Assembly (NCBI GenBank): GCA_013414725.1 | Contig: CP058706.1 | Location: 2,463,271 to 2,468,707, forward strand | Length of the DNA stretch: 5,437 nt | Direction: 5' to 3' | From: Coxiellaceae bacterium | GTDB taxonomy: Bacteria; Pseudomonadota; Gammaproteobacteria; GCA-013414725 | Shown: piece by piece, positions 1 to 5,437 of the stretch | Layout of the letters: each line of letters begins with the position of its first letter | Numbering within the stretch: the first letter of the stretch is position 1 | Notes under the pieces: generated by a model | The model's input: only the letters and a program-made list of their open reading frames with translations | Database searches by the model: none | Told to the model about the DNA's origin: nothing | Position numbers and translations under genes: made by a program

Positions 1-45
1 AAATTAATTATTGTCCCTAATAAACTTATTAATATTGTTGTGTGA
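1..45 (+). CDS. leuS: Leucyl-tRNA synthetase, C-terminal end (partial)
   Basis: Only the last 14 codons and the TGA stop (43-45) are in the window; the gene begins to the left. Frame 1 reads KLIIVPNKLINIVV and then stops. This resembles the end of gammaproteobacterial LeuRS, which closes with a beta strand of the type 'VIYVPGKLLNLVV'. LeuRS charges tRNA-Leu with leucine in the cytoplasm, and this C-terminal tail belongs to the flexible domain that contacts the tRNA. leuS directly upstream of lptE is the usual order in this group, which supports the call although the fragment is very short. The lptE start lies at the stop codon, so the two are probably co-transcribed and translationally coupled. 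Confidence 0.8.
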   Translation, partial: KLIIVPNKLINIVV

Positions 46-47
46 TT

Positions 48-575
48 ATGCGGCCATTACTGTTTGGATTAATGTTTATTTGCTGTTGCTTGCTAAGCGC
101 TTGCGGTTTTAAATTACGCGGTGATGCCGACATTCCACCAGCAGTGCGAGTTTTGTATATTAAATCCAATAATCCTTACGGTGAATTTGAATCGACTTTA
201 CGCAGCACTCTGCCACCTATGGGGATCCGTTTAGTAGACAATCCAACTGAAGCAGCCATTACCTTAGAAATTCTAAAAACTGATTTAAATTATTTTATTA
301 CGAGTATCAGCGCCAGCAACCAAGCATCGACCTACCAAGTGACTTATTCTGCCCGCATTGCTGCCAAAGACAATAAAGGCAAAACTATTTTAGCACCAGA
401 AACTATCAGTTCCAGTGAAACCTTAATGGTCAATGCGAATACCGTGATTGGGTCAAATAACCAATTAGATTTATTGAGCAAACAATTACAACAAGATTTG
501 GTGTTTAAAATTTTAAATTTATTGAGCGCGCCGCGCGTGAAAGAAGCGTTGGCGCAAACCCACGGCCATGATTAA
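48..575 (+). CDS. lptE: LPS-assembly lipoprotein LptE
   Basis: LptE (formerly RlpB) is an outer-membrane lipoprotein that plugs the LptD barrel and helps place lipopolysaccharide in the outer leaflet. I chose ATG 48, giving 175 residues; a GTG at 42 overlapping the leuS stop would add two. The signal peptide is short (MRP, then a hydrophobic core) and ends in lipobox L16-S17-A18-C19, the lipidated Cys being C19. The following GFKLRG matches the conserved start of mature LptE (CGWHLRG in E. coli). The rest fits the family: a strand, the helix around YGEFESTLRSTL, then strands around LNYFITSISASNQASTYQVTY. E. coli LptE is 193 residues, so this copy is slightly short. Three further cysteines (12-14) lie in the signal peptide. 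No clear Shine-Dalgarno is seen, so translation probably depends on coupling to leuS. It overlaps holA by 8 bp. Confidence 0.93.
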   Translation: MRPLLFGLMFICCCLLSACGFKLRGDADIPPAVRVLYIKSNNPYGEFESTLRSTLPPMGIRLVDNPTEAAITLEILKTDLNYFITSISASNQASTYQVTYSARIAAKDNKGKTILAPETISSSETLMVNANTVIGSNNQLDLLSKQLQQDLVFKILNLLSAPRVKEALAQTHGHD

Positions 576-1584
576 AATCACTGCTGAACAATTGCCACAA
601 CATTTACAACGTCTAAAACCGATTTATATTGTCAGTGGCGAAGAACCCTTATTAGTCTCAGAAGCGGCCGCCCAAATCCGTGCAGCCGTTTTGGCTGCAG
701 GTTATCAAGCAGCAGAACGCTTCGTGCTTGAAACTGGCTTTAATTGGGATAATTTTACTCTAGCAACTCAATCGCTAGGTTTATTCAGCCAGAAAAATTT
801 AATTGAATTACGCGTAAATGATTTGAAATTCAATGAAACTGGCAGAAAAACATTATCAAACTACGGCACTCATCCTGCTGAAGACAAGATATTATTAATG
901 ACTATGCCAAAATTAGACAGCGCTATGCTAAACACAGCCTGGTTTAAAACATTGGCAAATTCAGCCGTATTCATCCCAATATGGCCGCTTGAACGTAGCC
1001 AATTACCCATATGGTTAAAGAAACGATTGCAAATGCGAGGTTTGAACGCTGATGCCACTGCATTAGAGTTATTGGCACAGGCCAGCGAAGGCAATTTATT
1101 AGCTGCCGAACAAACTGTTGCCAAATTAGAATTACTTCATCCGAACAGCACTCTCACTGCTGAACAAATTGCCAATGCCATCAGCGACCAAGCACGCTTT
1201 AGTATTTTTGATATCGTTGATAGTGCTTTATTGGGTGAAATCGAGCGTGTCATGCGTATTTATCAAGGACTACAAGCAGAAGGCACAGAAATGGTTTTGT
1301 TATTATGGGCCATGACTCGAGAGCTACGGACTTTACTTGCCATCGCAGAAGATACTGCCAAAGGAACGAGTATTGCACAAGCATTGATACAGCATAAAGT
1401 ATGGGAAAAACGCAAACCTATCGTTGCCGCTGCCTTAAAACGTCACTCCTTGTCGAATTTACAAACATTACTAGCAAAAGCCTCGTTGCTTGACCAAATG
1501 ATAAAAGGCGGCCGTGGCAACCCACAACATGAGCTATTGCATTGGTACTTATCGATTGCAGGTAAAAACCAATGGCCACTTTAA
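568..1584 (+). CDS. holA: DNA polymerase III subunit delta
   Basis: The delta subunit is the wrench of the clamp loader: it binds the beta sliding clamp and opens its interface during loading in replication. At 338 residues it is close to E. coli HolA (343). Family features in order are: YIVSGEEPLLVSEA (20-33), the degenerate nucleotide-binding region at the start of domain I; SLGLFSQKNLIELR (69-82), the hydrophobic segment expected to contact beta; EGNLLAAEQTVAKLELL (174-190), a hallmark helix of domain II; ARFSIFDIVDSALLGE (209-224) opening domain III; and LLLWAMTRELRTLL (244-257) in the C-terminal collar. The C-terminal GGRGN..HELLHWYLSIAG is also typical. The ATG at 568 lies inside the end of lptE (8-bp overlap), pointing to coupled translation. 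The stop overlaps the nadD start by 13 bp. The gene looks intact. Confidence 0.95.
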   Translation: MIKITAEQLPQHLQRLKPIYIVSGEEPLLVSEAAAQIRAAVLAAGYQAAERFVLETGFNWDNFTLATQSLGLFSQKNLIELRVNDLKFNETGRKTLSNYGTHPAEDKILLMTMPKLDSAMLNTAWFKTLANSAVFIPIWPLERSQLPIWLKKRLQMRGLNADATALELLAQASEGNLLAAEQTVAKLELLHPNSTLTAEQIANAISDQARFSIFDIVDSALLGEIERVMRIYQGLQAEGTEMVLLLWAMTRELRTLLAIAEDTAKGTSIAQALIQHKVWEKRKPIVAAALKRHSLSNLQTLLAKASLLDQMIKGGRGNPQHELLHWYLSIAGKNQWPL

Positions 1585-2219
1585 ATCGAAAAATTATCGG
1601 TATTTTAGGTGGAACTTTTGATCCAATCCATTTAGGACATTTACAGCTAGCAAAAACAGTGTATACACAACTCTTATTGGCTGAAGTGCGTTTATTGCCC
1701 TGTTATGCTCCCGTCCATCGCGCTATACCAAGTGCCAGCGCCCAAGATCGATTAGCCATGGTGCAAATCGCTGTACAAAATCAACCTGGTTTGTCTGTCG
1801 ATGATCGTGAAATTCGTCGTCAAGGCCCGTCTTATATGTTTGATACATTACAATCACTGCGTCATGAGCTAGGCAACCAACCATTAGCGTTAATCATGGC
1901 TGCCGATGCATTTGAAAGTTTTTCCCGTTGGCATCGTTGGCAAGAAATTCCTGAACTAGCCCATTTAATCATCACTAACCGGGAACAAGAAATACTGACA
2001 AGCGACCCAAATTTACAAACGTTATTACGACAACGACAAGTCACTAATAACGAAGATTTGCAAACTGCGCCTGCTGGCAAAATTATTTGTAGCCACATTT
2101 CCCCGCTGGCCATTTCAGCTACTGACATTCGCCAACGAATCGCCAAAGGAAAATCTGCTAAAGATATGTTGCCCGCCGGTGTGTGGGAATATATTTGTTT
2201 GCATCAACTATATCGATGA
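1572..2219 (+). CDS. nadD: Nicotinate-nucleotide adenylyltransferase
   Basis: NadD transfers AMP from ATP to nicotinate mononucleotide, giving deamido-NAD in the cytoplasm, a late step of NAD synthesis. The 215 residues match the usual length (E. coli 213). Visible motifs are GGTFDPIHLGH (13-23), whose HxGH (20-23) binds and activates ATP; PCYAPVHR (43-50), equivalent to the PNxxPPHR loop; SYMFDTL (87-93), the SYTxDTL motif in altered form; AADAFESFSRWHRW (110-123), the substrate-site loop, where the family usually has Gly first; and ISATDIR (181-187), the ISxTxIR ATP-binding motif. All catalytic positions I can place are kept, so it should be active. The ATG sits inside the end of holA, with AGG at 1560-1562 as a weak ribosome binding site. 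In related genomes rsfS normally follows directly; here a - strand insert intervenes. Confidence 0.96.
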   Translation: MATLNRKIIGILGGTFDPIHLGHLQLAKTVYTQLLLAEVRLLPCYAPVHRAIPSASAQDRLAMVQIAVQNQPGLSVDDREIRRQGPSYMFDTLQSLRHELGNQPLALIMAADAFESFSRWHRWQEIPELAHLIITNREQEILTSDPNLQTLLRQRQVTNNEDLQTAPAGKIICSHISPLAISATDIRQRIAKGKSAKDMLPAGVWEYICLHQLYR

Positions 2220-2250
2220 TCCTCTTCCTCACTCAAGATGAGGAAGAGGA
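2220..2250. terminator. Perfect hairpin between convergent genes (candidate terminator)
   Basis: TCCTCTTCCTCA (2220-2231) is the exact reverse complement of TGAGGAAGAGGA (2239-2250), giving a 12-bp stem with a 7-base loop. It starts at the base after the nadD stop and ends 5 bases before the stop of the converging - strand frame. It is placed to end transcription from both sides. No T run follows the stem on either strand, so it is not a textbook intrinsic terminator. It could instead block RNA decay from the 3' end. The hairpin itself is certain; its function is inferred. Confidence 0.55.
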
Positions 2251-2255
2251 AGCAT

Positions 2256-2723
2256 TTAGAAATTTCTTATTAACTGGCTATAATCTTCAGCATAATTATT
2301 TTTATTCTCATTACTTTGGCCGCTATTGTTTTGATTACTATTTTCGTCGGTATTTTTAGCGTCATAATGCGTAAGACACTGACGACCAGGAATAGTATTA
2401 GCAATTTGTTCAATAGCACTAGTAAATCTTGCAGATAAGCCAGGTTGCCCTTTTAGAAAGCCCTCAACAAAGTCCCACAGCATTGTTCCTGAAACCTCAT
2501 GTGTCCAATGTACAGCAGAAGCCGGATTAATGTTCATTGCCCAGTCCCAGAGATTAATGAAATCTGCGCCCGTTTTGGCCCTAGCAACTCGTTTCAATAC
2601 AGCTGTCATTCCCCAAAAACCTGCTTTTAAATGATCAGTAAAACCACTGGGTGCGGGCATCTGTTTTATTTGCTGCACAAAAGTAGCAATTAAATCATGC
2701 GTGAGATTGATTGGGCCTCCCAA
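2256..2723 (-). CDS. Hypothetical protein, probable C-terminal piece of the split gene
   Basis: A frame of 155 codons from a TTG at 2723 to TAA at 2256-2258. I do not recognise it. The TTG has no Shine-Dalgarno upstream and the frame stays open to 2783, so this is more likely the C-terminal part of the upstream protein than a gene of its own. Most of it looks like a compact, aromatic-rich helical domain: an amphipathic helix around HDLIATFVQQIKQM (9-22), a Trp-rich stretch (FWGM, NLWDWAMN, VHWTHE, MLWDFVEGFL; 36-90), and a helix near FTSAIEQIAN (100-109). From about residue 124 the sequence becomes low-complexity: 9 of 20 residues (124-143) are Asn. It ends in YSQLIRNF. There is no signal peptide or membrane helix. 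Its stop is 5 bases from the hairpin after nadD. Confidence 0.5.
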   Translation of the reverse strand: MGGPINLTHDLIATFVQQIKQMPAPSGFTDHLKAGFWGMTAVLKRVARAKTGADFINLWDWAMNINPASAVHWTHEVSGTMLWDFVEGFLKGQPGLSARFTSAIEQIANTIPGRQCLTHYDAKNTDENSNQNNSGQSNENKNNYAEDYSQLIRNF

Positions 2724-3157
2724 AAAGCGCGTACTGACATTTCTAATGCCAAATGCACGACTGAGTTTTGTGGCAAACTCAGATCAATGCCAGTAGTTGA
2801 TTGGATCCATTGAGTTAAATTGGTCCCATGTTCTTTGATTTTATCGCTAAATAGAGCCACTGCTATCGCAACTGGAACGTAAACATAAGGGTTTTGTATC
2901 ATCCCCATTGTCCATATTCCCCAACTTTGCCAGTTATAATTGAGCACATCATTTTCTACCGGCAGCCCTGTATCAAATGAACTCTCTAAAATAGTAAGAG
3001 ACATGGCAACTTGTGATGGTTCAACAGTCACATTATGGCGACCGTCTGTTAATTGATAAACAGTCTGCATCGAACCCGTTGCTTCATGCCTATTCAATTG
3101 AGCAGATAAAATTTGATGATAAGAGACTGATGCATTACCTCCATTTTCGATGGCCAA
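2690..3157 (-). CDS. Hypothetical protein, probable middle piece of the split gene
   Basis: A frame of 155 codons from a TTG at 3157 to TAA at 2690-2692; no family recognised. The first in-frame ATG is at residue 30, and neither it nor the TTG has a ribosome binding site. The frame continues open upstream to 3289, and the extra stretch (SASIVTADQLFILNRETSFF and on) looks like normal protein, which argues that translation enters from the preceding frame. The N-terminal half looks beta-rich (VSYHQIL, QTVYQLT, HNVTVE, VAMSLTILES). It is followed by an aromatic segment NYNWQSWGIWTMGM (73-86) and a short hydrophobic run YVYVPVAIAVALF (91-103), too short for a confident membrane helix. The last ten residues (WEAQSISRMI) lie in the overlap with the next frame and are probably not part of the original protein. 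Confidence 0.5.
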   Translation of the reverse strand: MAIENGGNASVSYHQILSAQLNRHEATGSMQTVYQLTDGRHNVTVEPSQVAMSLTILESSFDTGLPVENDVLNYNWQSWGIWTMGMIQNPYVYVPVAIAVALFSDKIKEHGTNLTQWIQSTTGIDLSLPQNSVVHLALEMSVRAFWEAQSISRMI

Positions 3158-3216
3158 CCGTTGTTTAGCAAAAAAACTGGTTTCTCGATTCAGGATAAAT
3201 AATTGATCTGCCGTTA

Positions 3217-4905
3217 CTATACTGGCAGAAAAGCAAACGTCATTGATGCAAATTTGATTCGATTTTCTTCGGGATAAACCGCTGCCTTTTCAACCAGCTC
3301 ATGAAAATCACGATAAAATTTTCCAAGTTCCGATGACCAATGTTTACTTGTGACTGATCTTGCGAAACCTGGATATTCACTGATTATTTTTAATAATGCT
3401 CCCCGCATCTCAGGTACATAAATCTCTGGAGAATAACCTGCTTTCTTAGCTCCATATGACTGACCATAAATGTTAAGCAATGTTACACAGAGCTCTGCAA
3501 TATCTAAGTCAGTCCATTCACTGGAATCAGTGGACATCGCTGGAGCGACCATCAATGCTACCGACCAATTCTTGCCGGCAATATTCACTGTAGCGAGTAT
3601 TTTTTCAATGACATAGGTTGCTTTATATTCTGTCCAGTTTTTTATCGTATAAGATTGTCCCTCTCGAATTGCATTATCTTCAATCATGCGAATTCTTGTT
3701 CTTGGTAGAGGATGACTGTTTTTAATAATACCCATTACAAATTTCTTGATTTCTTTCCAAATATCTTTCTTCTCTTTTGTTTTTAAAACATTGACGTCAC
3801 CTTCATTTTTTATAATTTCCATCGCAACTTGAATATCACGCCTAGCATTCGTTTGATCAAAATTATTCAAGATATCATGAAAATCATTAAGCATCTGCCC
3901 ATATTCTGCTGCATATTGGGGATCTTGCCGCAATTTGCTGGCTGAATAATCTGATAATTCCTCAGTTAGAACAGCGATCGTGCTATGAAAGGAGTGGGTT
4001 CTGTATTCCACCAATTGGGGCAATGCTTGCACCTCCGGTGGTAAATCAATCAAATATTCACCCAGCAGAGTCGCATGAGTGGGCCAATAACTGGATTTGT
4101 CATCAACATAGACCATAATCGCATGACTGTCCGTATCAGCTGACCCGTCAAGCTCGGCTTGCCCCATAAATATATTGACGACTGTGCCAATACCATTGCC
4201 AAAAGGCTTATTGAGTGAAGGGAAATTAGAAAGCAAAAAGATTTTTAATTTTGGATCAGCAATACATGCTTTCACTACAGGTTTTGTCCACTGGCTCTCT
4301 ACTAGACGATCTAATTGCGGCATCAAGTTTTGTTGAATTGTTGTTGTCGATGCCAATTGCGATGCTATCGTTTTTACTTCTTTAAGCATACCATTGAGAT
4401 TTTTAATCCTTGCTTCCAATCTTTGCTGATAAAGTGTTGACAAATTTTTAGTTAATAATTGATTTAATTTGAGGTAATCAGGCCGTCCGGTGAGAAATGC
4501 TTGATAATATTCTTGAAACTCAGCACTGGTTTCAGGTAGTCCAACAATTTCTTGCAGGTATTCTTTAATTGATTCTTGATATTTAACTTGAATAGTTTCC
4601 TTATTTTCACGTTCAGTTTCAAAAATATCTTTGTCATAAAATTGCAGGTAACCAATGAACTGGCTAATGAGATAAACTATCGTCTCATTAAGACGATATC
4701 GACTCGCAAGAAGATTACTATGCAGCGTTTTAGTTGTTATTTGCTTCAGGTCCGATTTACGAAAAAACTGATAAACGGTCTGAAATCGATTTAACCCGAC
4801 CACACTATCAATAGCTTTCAAACTACCATCGGGAAGCATCACCACTGTATCGGAAAAATACATTCGTGACAGTAAATCATTACGCGTTAAATTTTCGCCC
4901 GGCAT
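3217..4905 (-). CDS. Large hypothetical protein, probable N-terminal piece of the split gene
   Basis: 562 codons from ATG 4905 to TAG 3217-3219. The ATG is preferred over an in-frame GTG at 4917 because GGAG (4912-4915) sits six bases before it. No family recognised. There is no signal peptide or clear membrane helix, so the product is probably soluble. Residues about 50-195 are mainly charged helix with coiled-coil character (ETERENKETIQVKYQES, then QQRLEARIKNLNGMLKEVK). Residues about 215-300 look mixed alpha/beta (KLKIFLLSNF, GTVVNIFMGQ, HAIMVYVDD). A second helical part follows (315-395), then SHPLPRTRIRMIED (397-410) and a final helical region with a hydrophobic segment WSVALMVAPAM (447-457). 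It ends abruptly at FAFLPV, while the next frame is already open from 3289, consistent with a frameshift near 3230. It runs against its housekeeping neighbours and has its own candidate promoter. Confidence 0.75.
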   Translation of the reverse strand: MPGENLTRNDLLSRMYFSDTVVMLPDGSLKAIDSVVGLNRFQTVYQFFRKSDLKQITTKTLHSNLLASRYRLNETIVYLISQFIGYLQFYDKDIFETERENKETIQVKYQESIKEYLQEIVGLPETSAEFQEYYQAFLTGRPDYLKLNQLLTKNLSTLYQQRLEARIKNLNGMLKEVKTIASQLASTTTIQQNLMPQLDRLVESQWTKPVVKACIADPKLKIFLLSNFPSLNKPFGNGIGTVVNIFMGQAELDGSADTDSHAIMVYVDDKSSYWPTHATLLGEYLIDLPPEVQALPQLVEYRTHSFHSTIAVLTEELSDYSASKLRQDPQYAAEYGQMLNDFHDILNNFDQTNARRDIQVAMEIIKNEGDVNVLKTKEKKDIWKEIKKFVMGIIKNSHPLPRTRIRMIEDNAIREGQSYTIKNWTEYKATYVIEKILATVNIAGKNWSVALMVAPAMSTDSSEWTDLDIAELCVTLLNIYGQSYGAKKAGYSPEIYVPEMRGALLKIISEYPGFARSVTSKHWSSELGKFYRDFHELVEKAAVYPEENRIKFASMTFAFLPV

Positions 4906-4911
4906 AGGTTT

Positions 4912-4915
4912 CTCC
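4912..4915 (-). promoter_or_regulatory. Ribosome binding site for the - strand gene (decides the start)
   Basis: GGAG on the - strand, six bases before ATG 4905. This is the clearest Shine-Dalgarno in the insert and favours ATG 4905 over GTG 4917, which it overlaps. Neither downstream frame of the split gene has an equivalent. Confidence 0.65.
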
Positions 4916-4942
4916 ACAAATTAGCAATTTTAGAAAGCACCC

Positions 4943-4948
4943 ATTGTA
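4943..4948 (-). promoter_or_regulatory. Candidate -10 element for the - strand gene
   Basis: TACAAT on the - strand matches the sigma70 -10 consensus in 5 of 6 positions and lies 37 bases before ATG 4905. The -35 is poor: the best match, TTAAGG, sits 19 bases upstream. It would give a leader of about 30 bases. Prediction only. Confidence 0.35.
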
Positions 4949-5039
4949 GCTCAAACTTCAAATGCCACCTTAAGACAAGATTAAAGATTCACTGCAAGCG
5001 TTATTGCCATGCTAAGTGATTGAATTCAACACAGAAAAC

Positions 5040-5068
5040 GTGAAATTTTTAGCATAGTTTGTCATAAT
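5040..5068 (+). promoter_or_regulatory. Candidate sigma70 promoter for rsfS
   Basis: GTGAAA (5040-5045, 4 of 6 matches to TTGACA) and CATAAT (5063-5068, 5 of 6 matches to TATAAT) are separated by exactly 17 bases. Transcription would start near 5075, about 24 bases before the rsfS ATG. A local promoter makes sense because the - strand insert cuts rsfS off from the nadD transcript. The rest of the divergent region 4906-5098 shows no gene. Confidence 0.5.
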
Positions 5069-5087
5069 ACAGACCATGAAATGTAAC

Positions 5088-5091
5088 AAGG
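5088..5091 (+). promoter_or_regulatory. Ribosome binding site for rsfS
   Basis: AAGG, seven bases before ATG 5099, fixes the start. An ATG at 5076 lies in another frame and has no such site. Confidence 0.6.
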
Positions 5092-5098
5092 TAAAAAT

Positions 5099-5437
5099 AT
5101 GCGTGCTTCTCAACTACAAAAATTAGTAATGACTGCGTTAGAAGACTATAAAGCCATTGATATTGTAAGCCTGGACATTAAATCGATGACATCTATTGCT
5201 GACAAGATGGTGATTTGCAGTGGTACATCCAAACGTCATGTGCAATCAATGGCCGAACACGTTGTCCAAAAAGCCAAAGCTGCTGGAGTGCAACCAATTG
5301 GAGTGGAAGGTGCCAAAGAAGGCGAATGGGTGTTGGTGGATTTAGGTGACGTGATTGTGCATGTGATGCTGCCTCAAGCCCGTGAATTTTATAGTCTGGA
5401 AAAATTATGGAGCACGGCCAAAGCATTACGTAAATCT
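5099..5437 (+). CDS. rsfS: Ribosomal silencing factor RsfS (3' end outside window)
   Basis: RsfS (YbeB/Iojap family) binds ribosomal protein uL14 on the large subunit and blocks joining of the small subunit, lowering translation when nutrients are scarce. The frame stays open for 113 codons to the window end. E. coli RsfS is 105 residues, so little is missing. Family signatures are DIVSLDI (21-27), DKMVICSGTSKRHV (35-48), GVEG (68-71), EWVLVDLGDVIVHVM (76-90) and REFYSLEKLW (95-104), all close to the E. coli protein. The core looks complete, with a short extension after EKLWS. The ATG at 5099 follows an AAGG ribosome binding site. rsfS is usually directly after nadD and before rlmH; here it lies about 2.9 kb from nadD and appears to have its own promoter. 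Confidence 0.95.
   Translation, partial: MRASQLQKLVMTALEDYKAIDIVSLDIKSMTSIADKMVICSGTSKRHVQSMAEHVVQKAKAAGVQPIGVEGAKEGEWVLVDLGDVIVHVMLPQAREFYSLEKLWSTAKALRKS

Larger units (their letters stand above)
2256..4905 (-). pseudogene. Single long gene split into three frames (about 883 codons), function unknown
   Basis: The three - strand frames 3217-4905, 2690-3157 and 2256-2723 are collinear and overlapping, and are best read as one gene. The middle frame is open upstream to 3289, inside the first frame, and the third is open upstream to 2783, inside the second. Each junction needs the same -1 shift, equal to one missing base. One extra T in the run at 3229-3232 turns FASMTFAF-LPV-stop into FASMTFAF-SASIVTADQL; one extra T at 2722-2726 turns SVRAF-WEAQ into SVRAF-LGGPINL. 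With both repaired, 2652 bases encode 883 residues. The exact shift points cannot be fixed inside the overlaps. Only the first frame has a good start and ribosome binding site. Causes could be real decay, sequencing error in T runs, or slippage. Three separate short genes are possible but less likely. Confidence 0.6.

Noticed and set aside
870..1124. Open - strand frame of 84 codons inside holA
   Set aside because: It lies wholly within a well-supported gene on the other strand, with no recognisable protein or ribosome binding site; a shadow frame.
1862..2146. Open - strand frame of 94 codons inside nadD
   Set aside because: Antisense shadow of a conserved enzyme; the Cys/Ser/Trp-rich translation is not protein-like.
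3680..3720. Segment SHPLPRTRIRMIED on the - strand, which resembles the 'HP....RI' element near the end of M48 metalloprotease domains
   Set aside because: No HExxH zinc motif exists upstream in this frame (nearest are THSFH and HELVE, neither of which fits), so a protease call is not supported.
3054..4782. Near-identical 14-mers TGATAAACAGTCTG (3054-3067) and TGATAAACGGTCTG (4769-4782), both encoding QTVYQ on the - strand
   Set aside because: The surrounding protein and DNA do not align, so this is most likely chance rather than an internal duplication.
4464..4794. Small frames on both strands (- 4464-4655 and + 4576-4794) inside the large - strand gene
   Set aside because: Phe/Lys/Ile-rich translations expected from A+T-rich DNA, with no start signals or family resemblance.
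2252..4940. Loose match of GCATTTAGAAA (from 2252) and GCAATTTTAGAAAG (from 4924) as possible insertion-site direct repeats
   Set aside because: The match needs gaps, is A+T-rich and does not sit exactly at the insert edges, so it is not convincing as a target-site duplication.
5020..5029. Perfect 10-bp palindrome TTGAATTCAA in the divergent region
   Set aside because: Short, A+T-rich, does not extend further and has no second copy nearby; too weak to call an operator.
5193..5426. Open - strand frame of 77 codons opposite rsfS
   Set aside because: Antisense to the strongly conserved rsfS reading frame; a shadow.

Overview
The window carries a compact housekeeping gene cluster typical of Gammaproteobacteria, interrupted by an unfamiliar insert on the opposite strand. 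Left to right on the + strand it holds the last codons of leuS, then lptE, holA and nadD, joined by short overlaps, and at the far right rsfS, cut by the window end. The outer-membrane lipoprotein LptE, the leuS-lptE-holA-nadD-rsfS order and the A+T-rich codon choice (many TTA, CAA, GAA, ATT) suggest a low-GC gammaproteobacterium. A Legionella/Coxiella-like lineage is possible, but the sequence alone does not prove it.

Between nadD and rsfS, genes that are usually neighbours, lies about 2.65 kb (2256-4905) read on the - strand. It shows three collinear open frames: 562, 155 and 155 codons. Neither of the downstream two has an ATG start or a Shine-Dalgarno sequence at its upstream end, and each frame stays open well into the one before it. 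Both junctions need the same -1 shift. The simplest reading is one gene for a protein of about 883 residues, now split by two single-base losses, by sequencing errors in short T runs, or less likely by programmed slippage. I do not recognise the protein family. It has no signal peptide, a charged helical N-terminal part, one short hydrophobic stretch and an Asn-rich tail.

The edges of the insert are tidy. A perfect 12-bp hairpin sits in the 36-bp convergent gap after nadD. A 193-bp divergent region (4906-5098) holds candidate promoters and good ribosome binding sites for both the - strand gene and rsfS.

The housekeeping genes are linked by position rather than by one pathway: leucyl-tRNA charging (LeuS), LPS export (LptE), clamp loading in replication (HolA), NAD synthesis (NadD) and ribosome silencing (RsfS). 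The insert has probably separated rsfS from the operon and left it on its own promoter.
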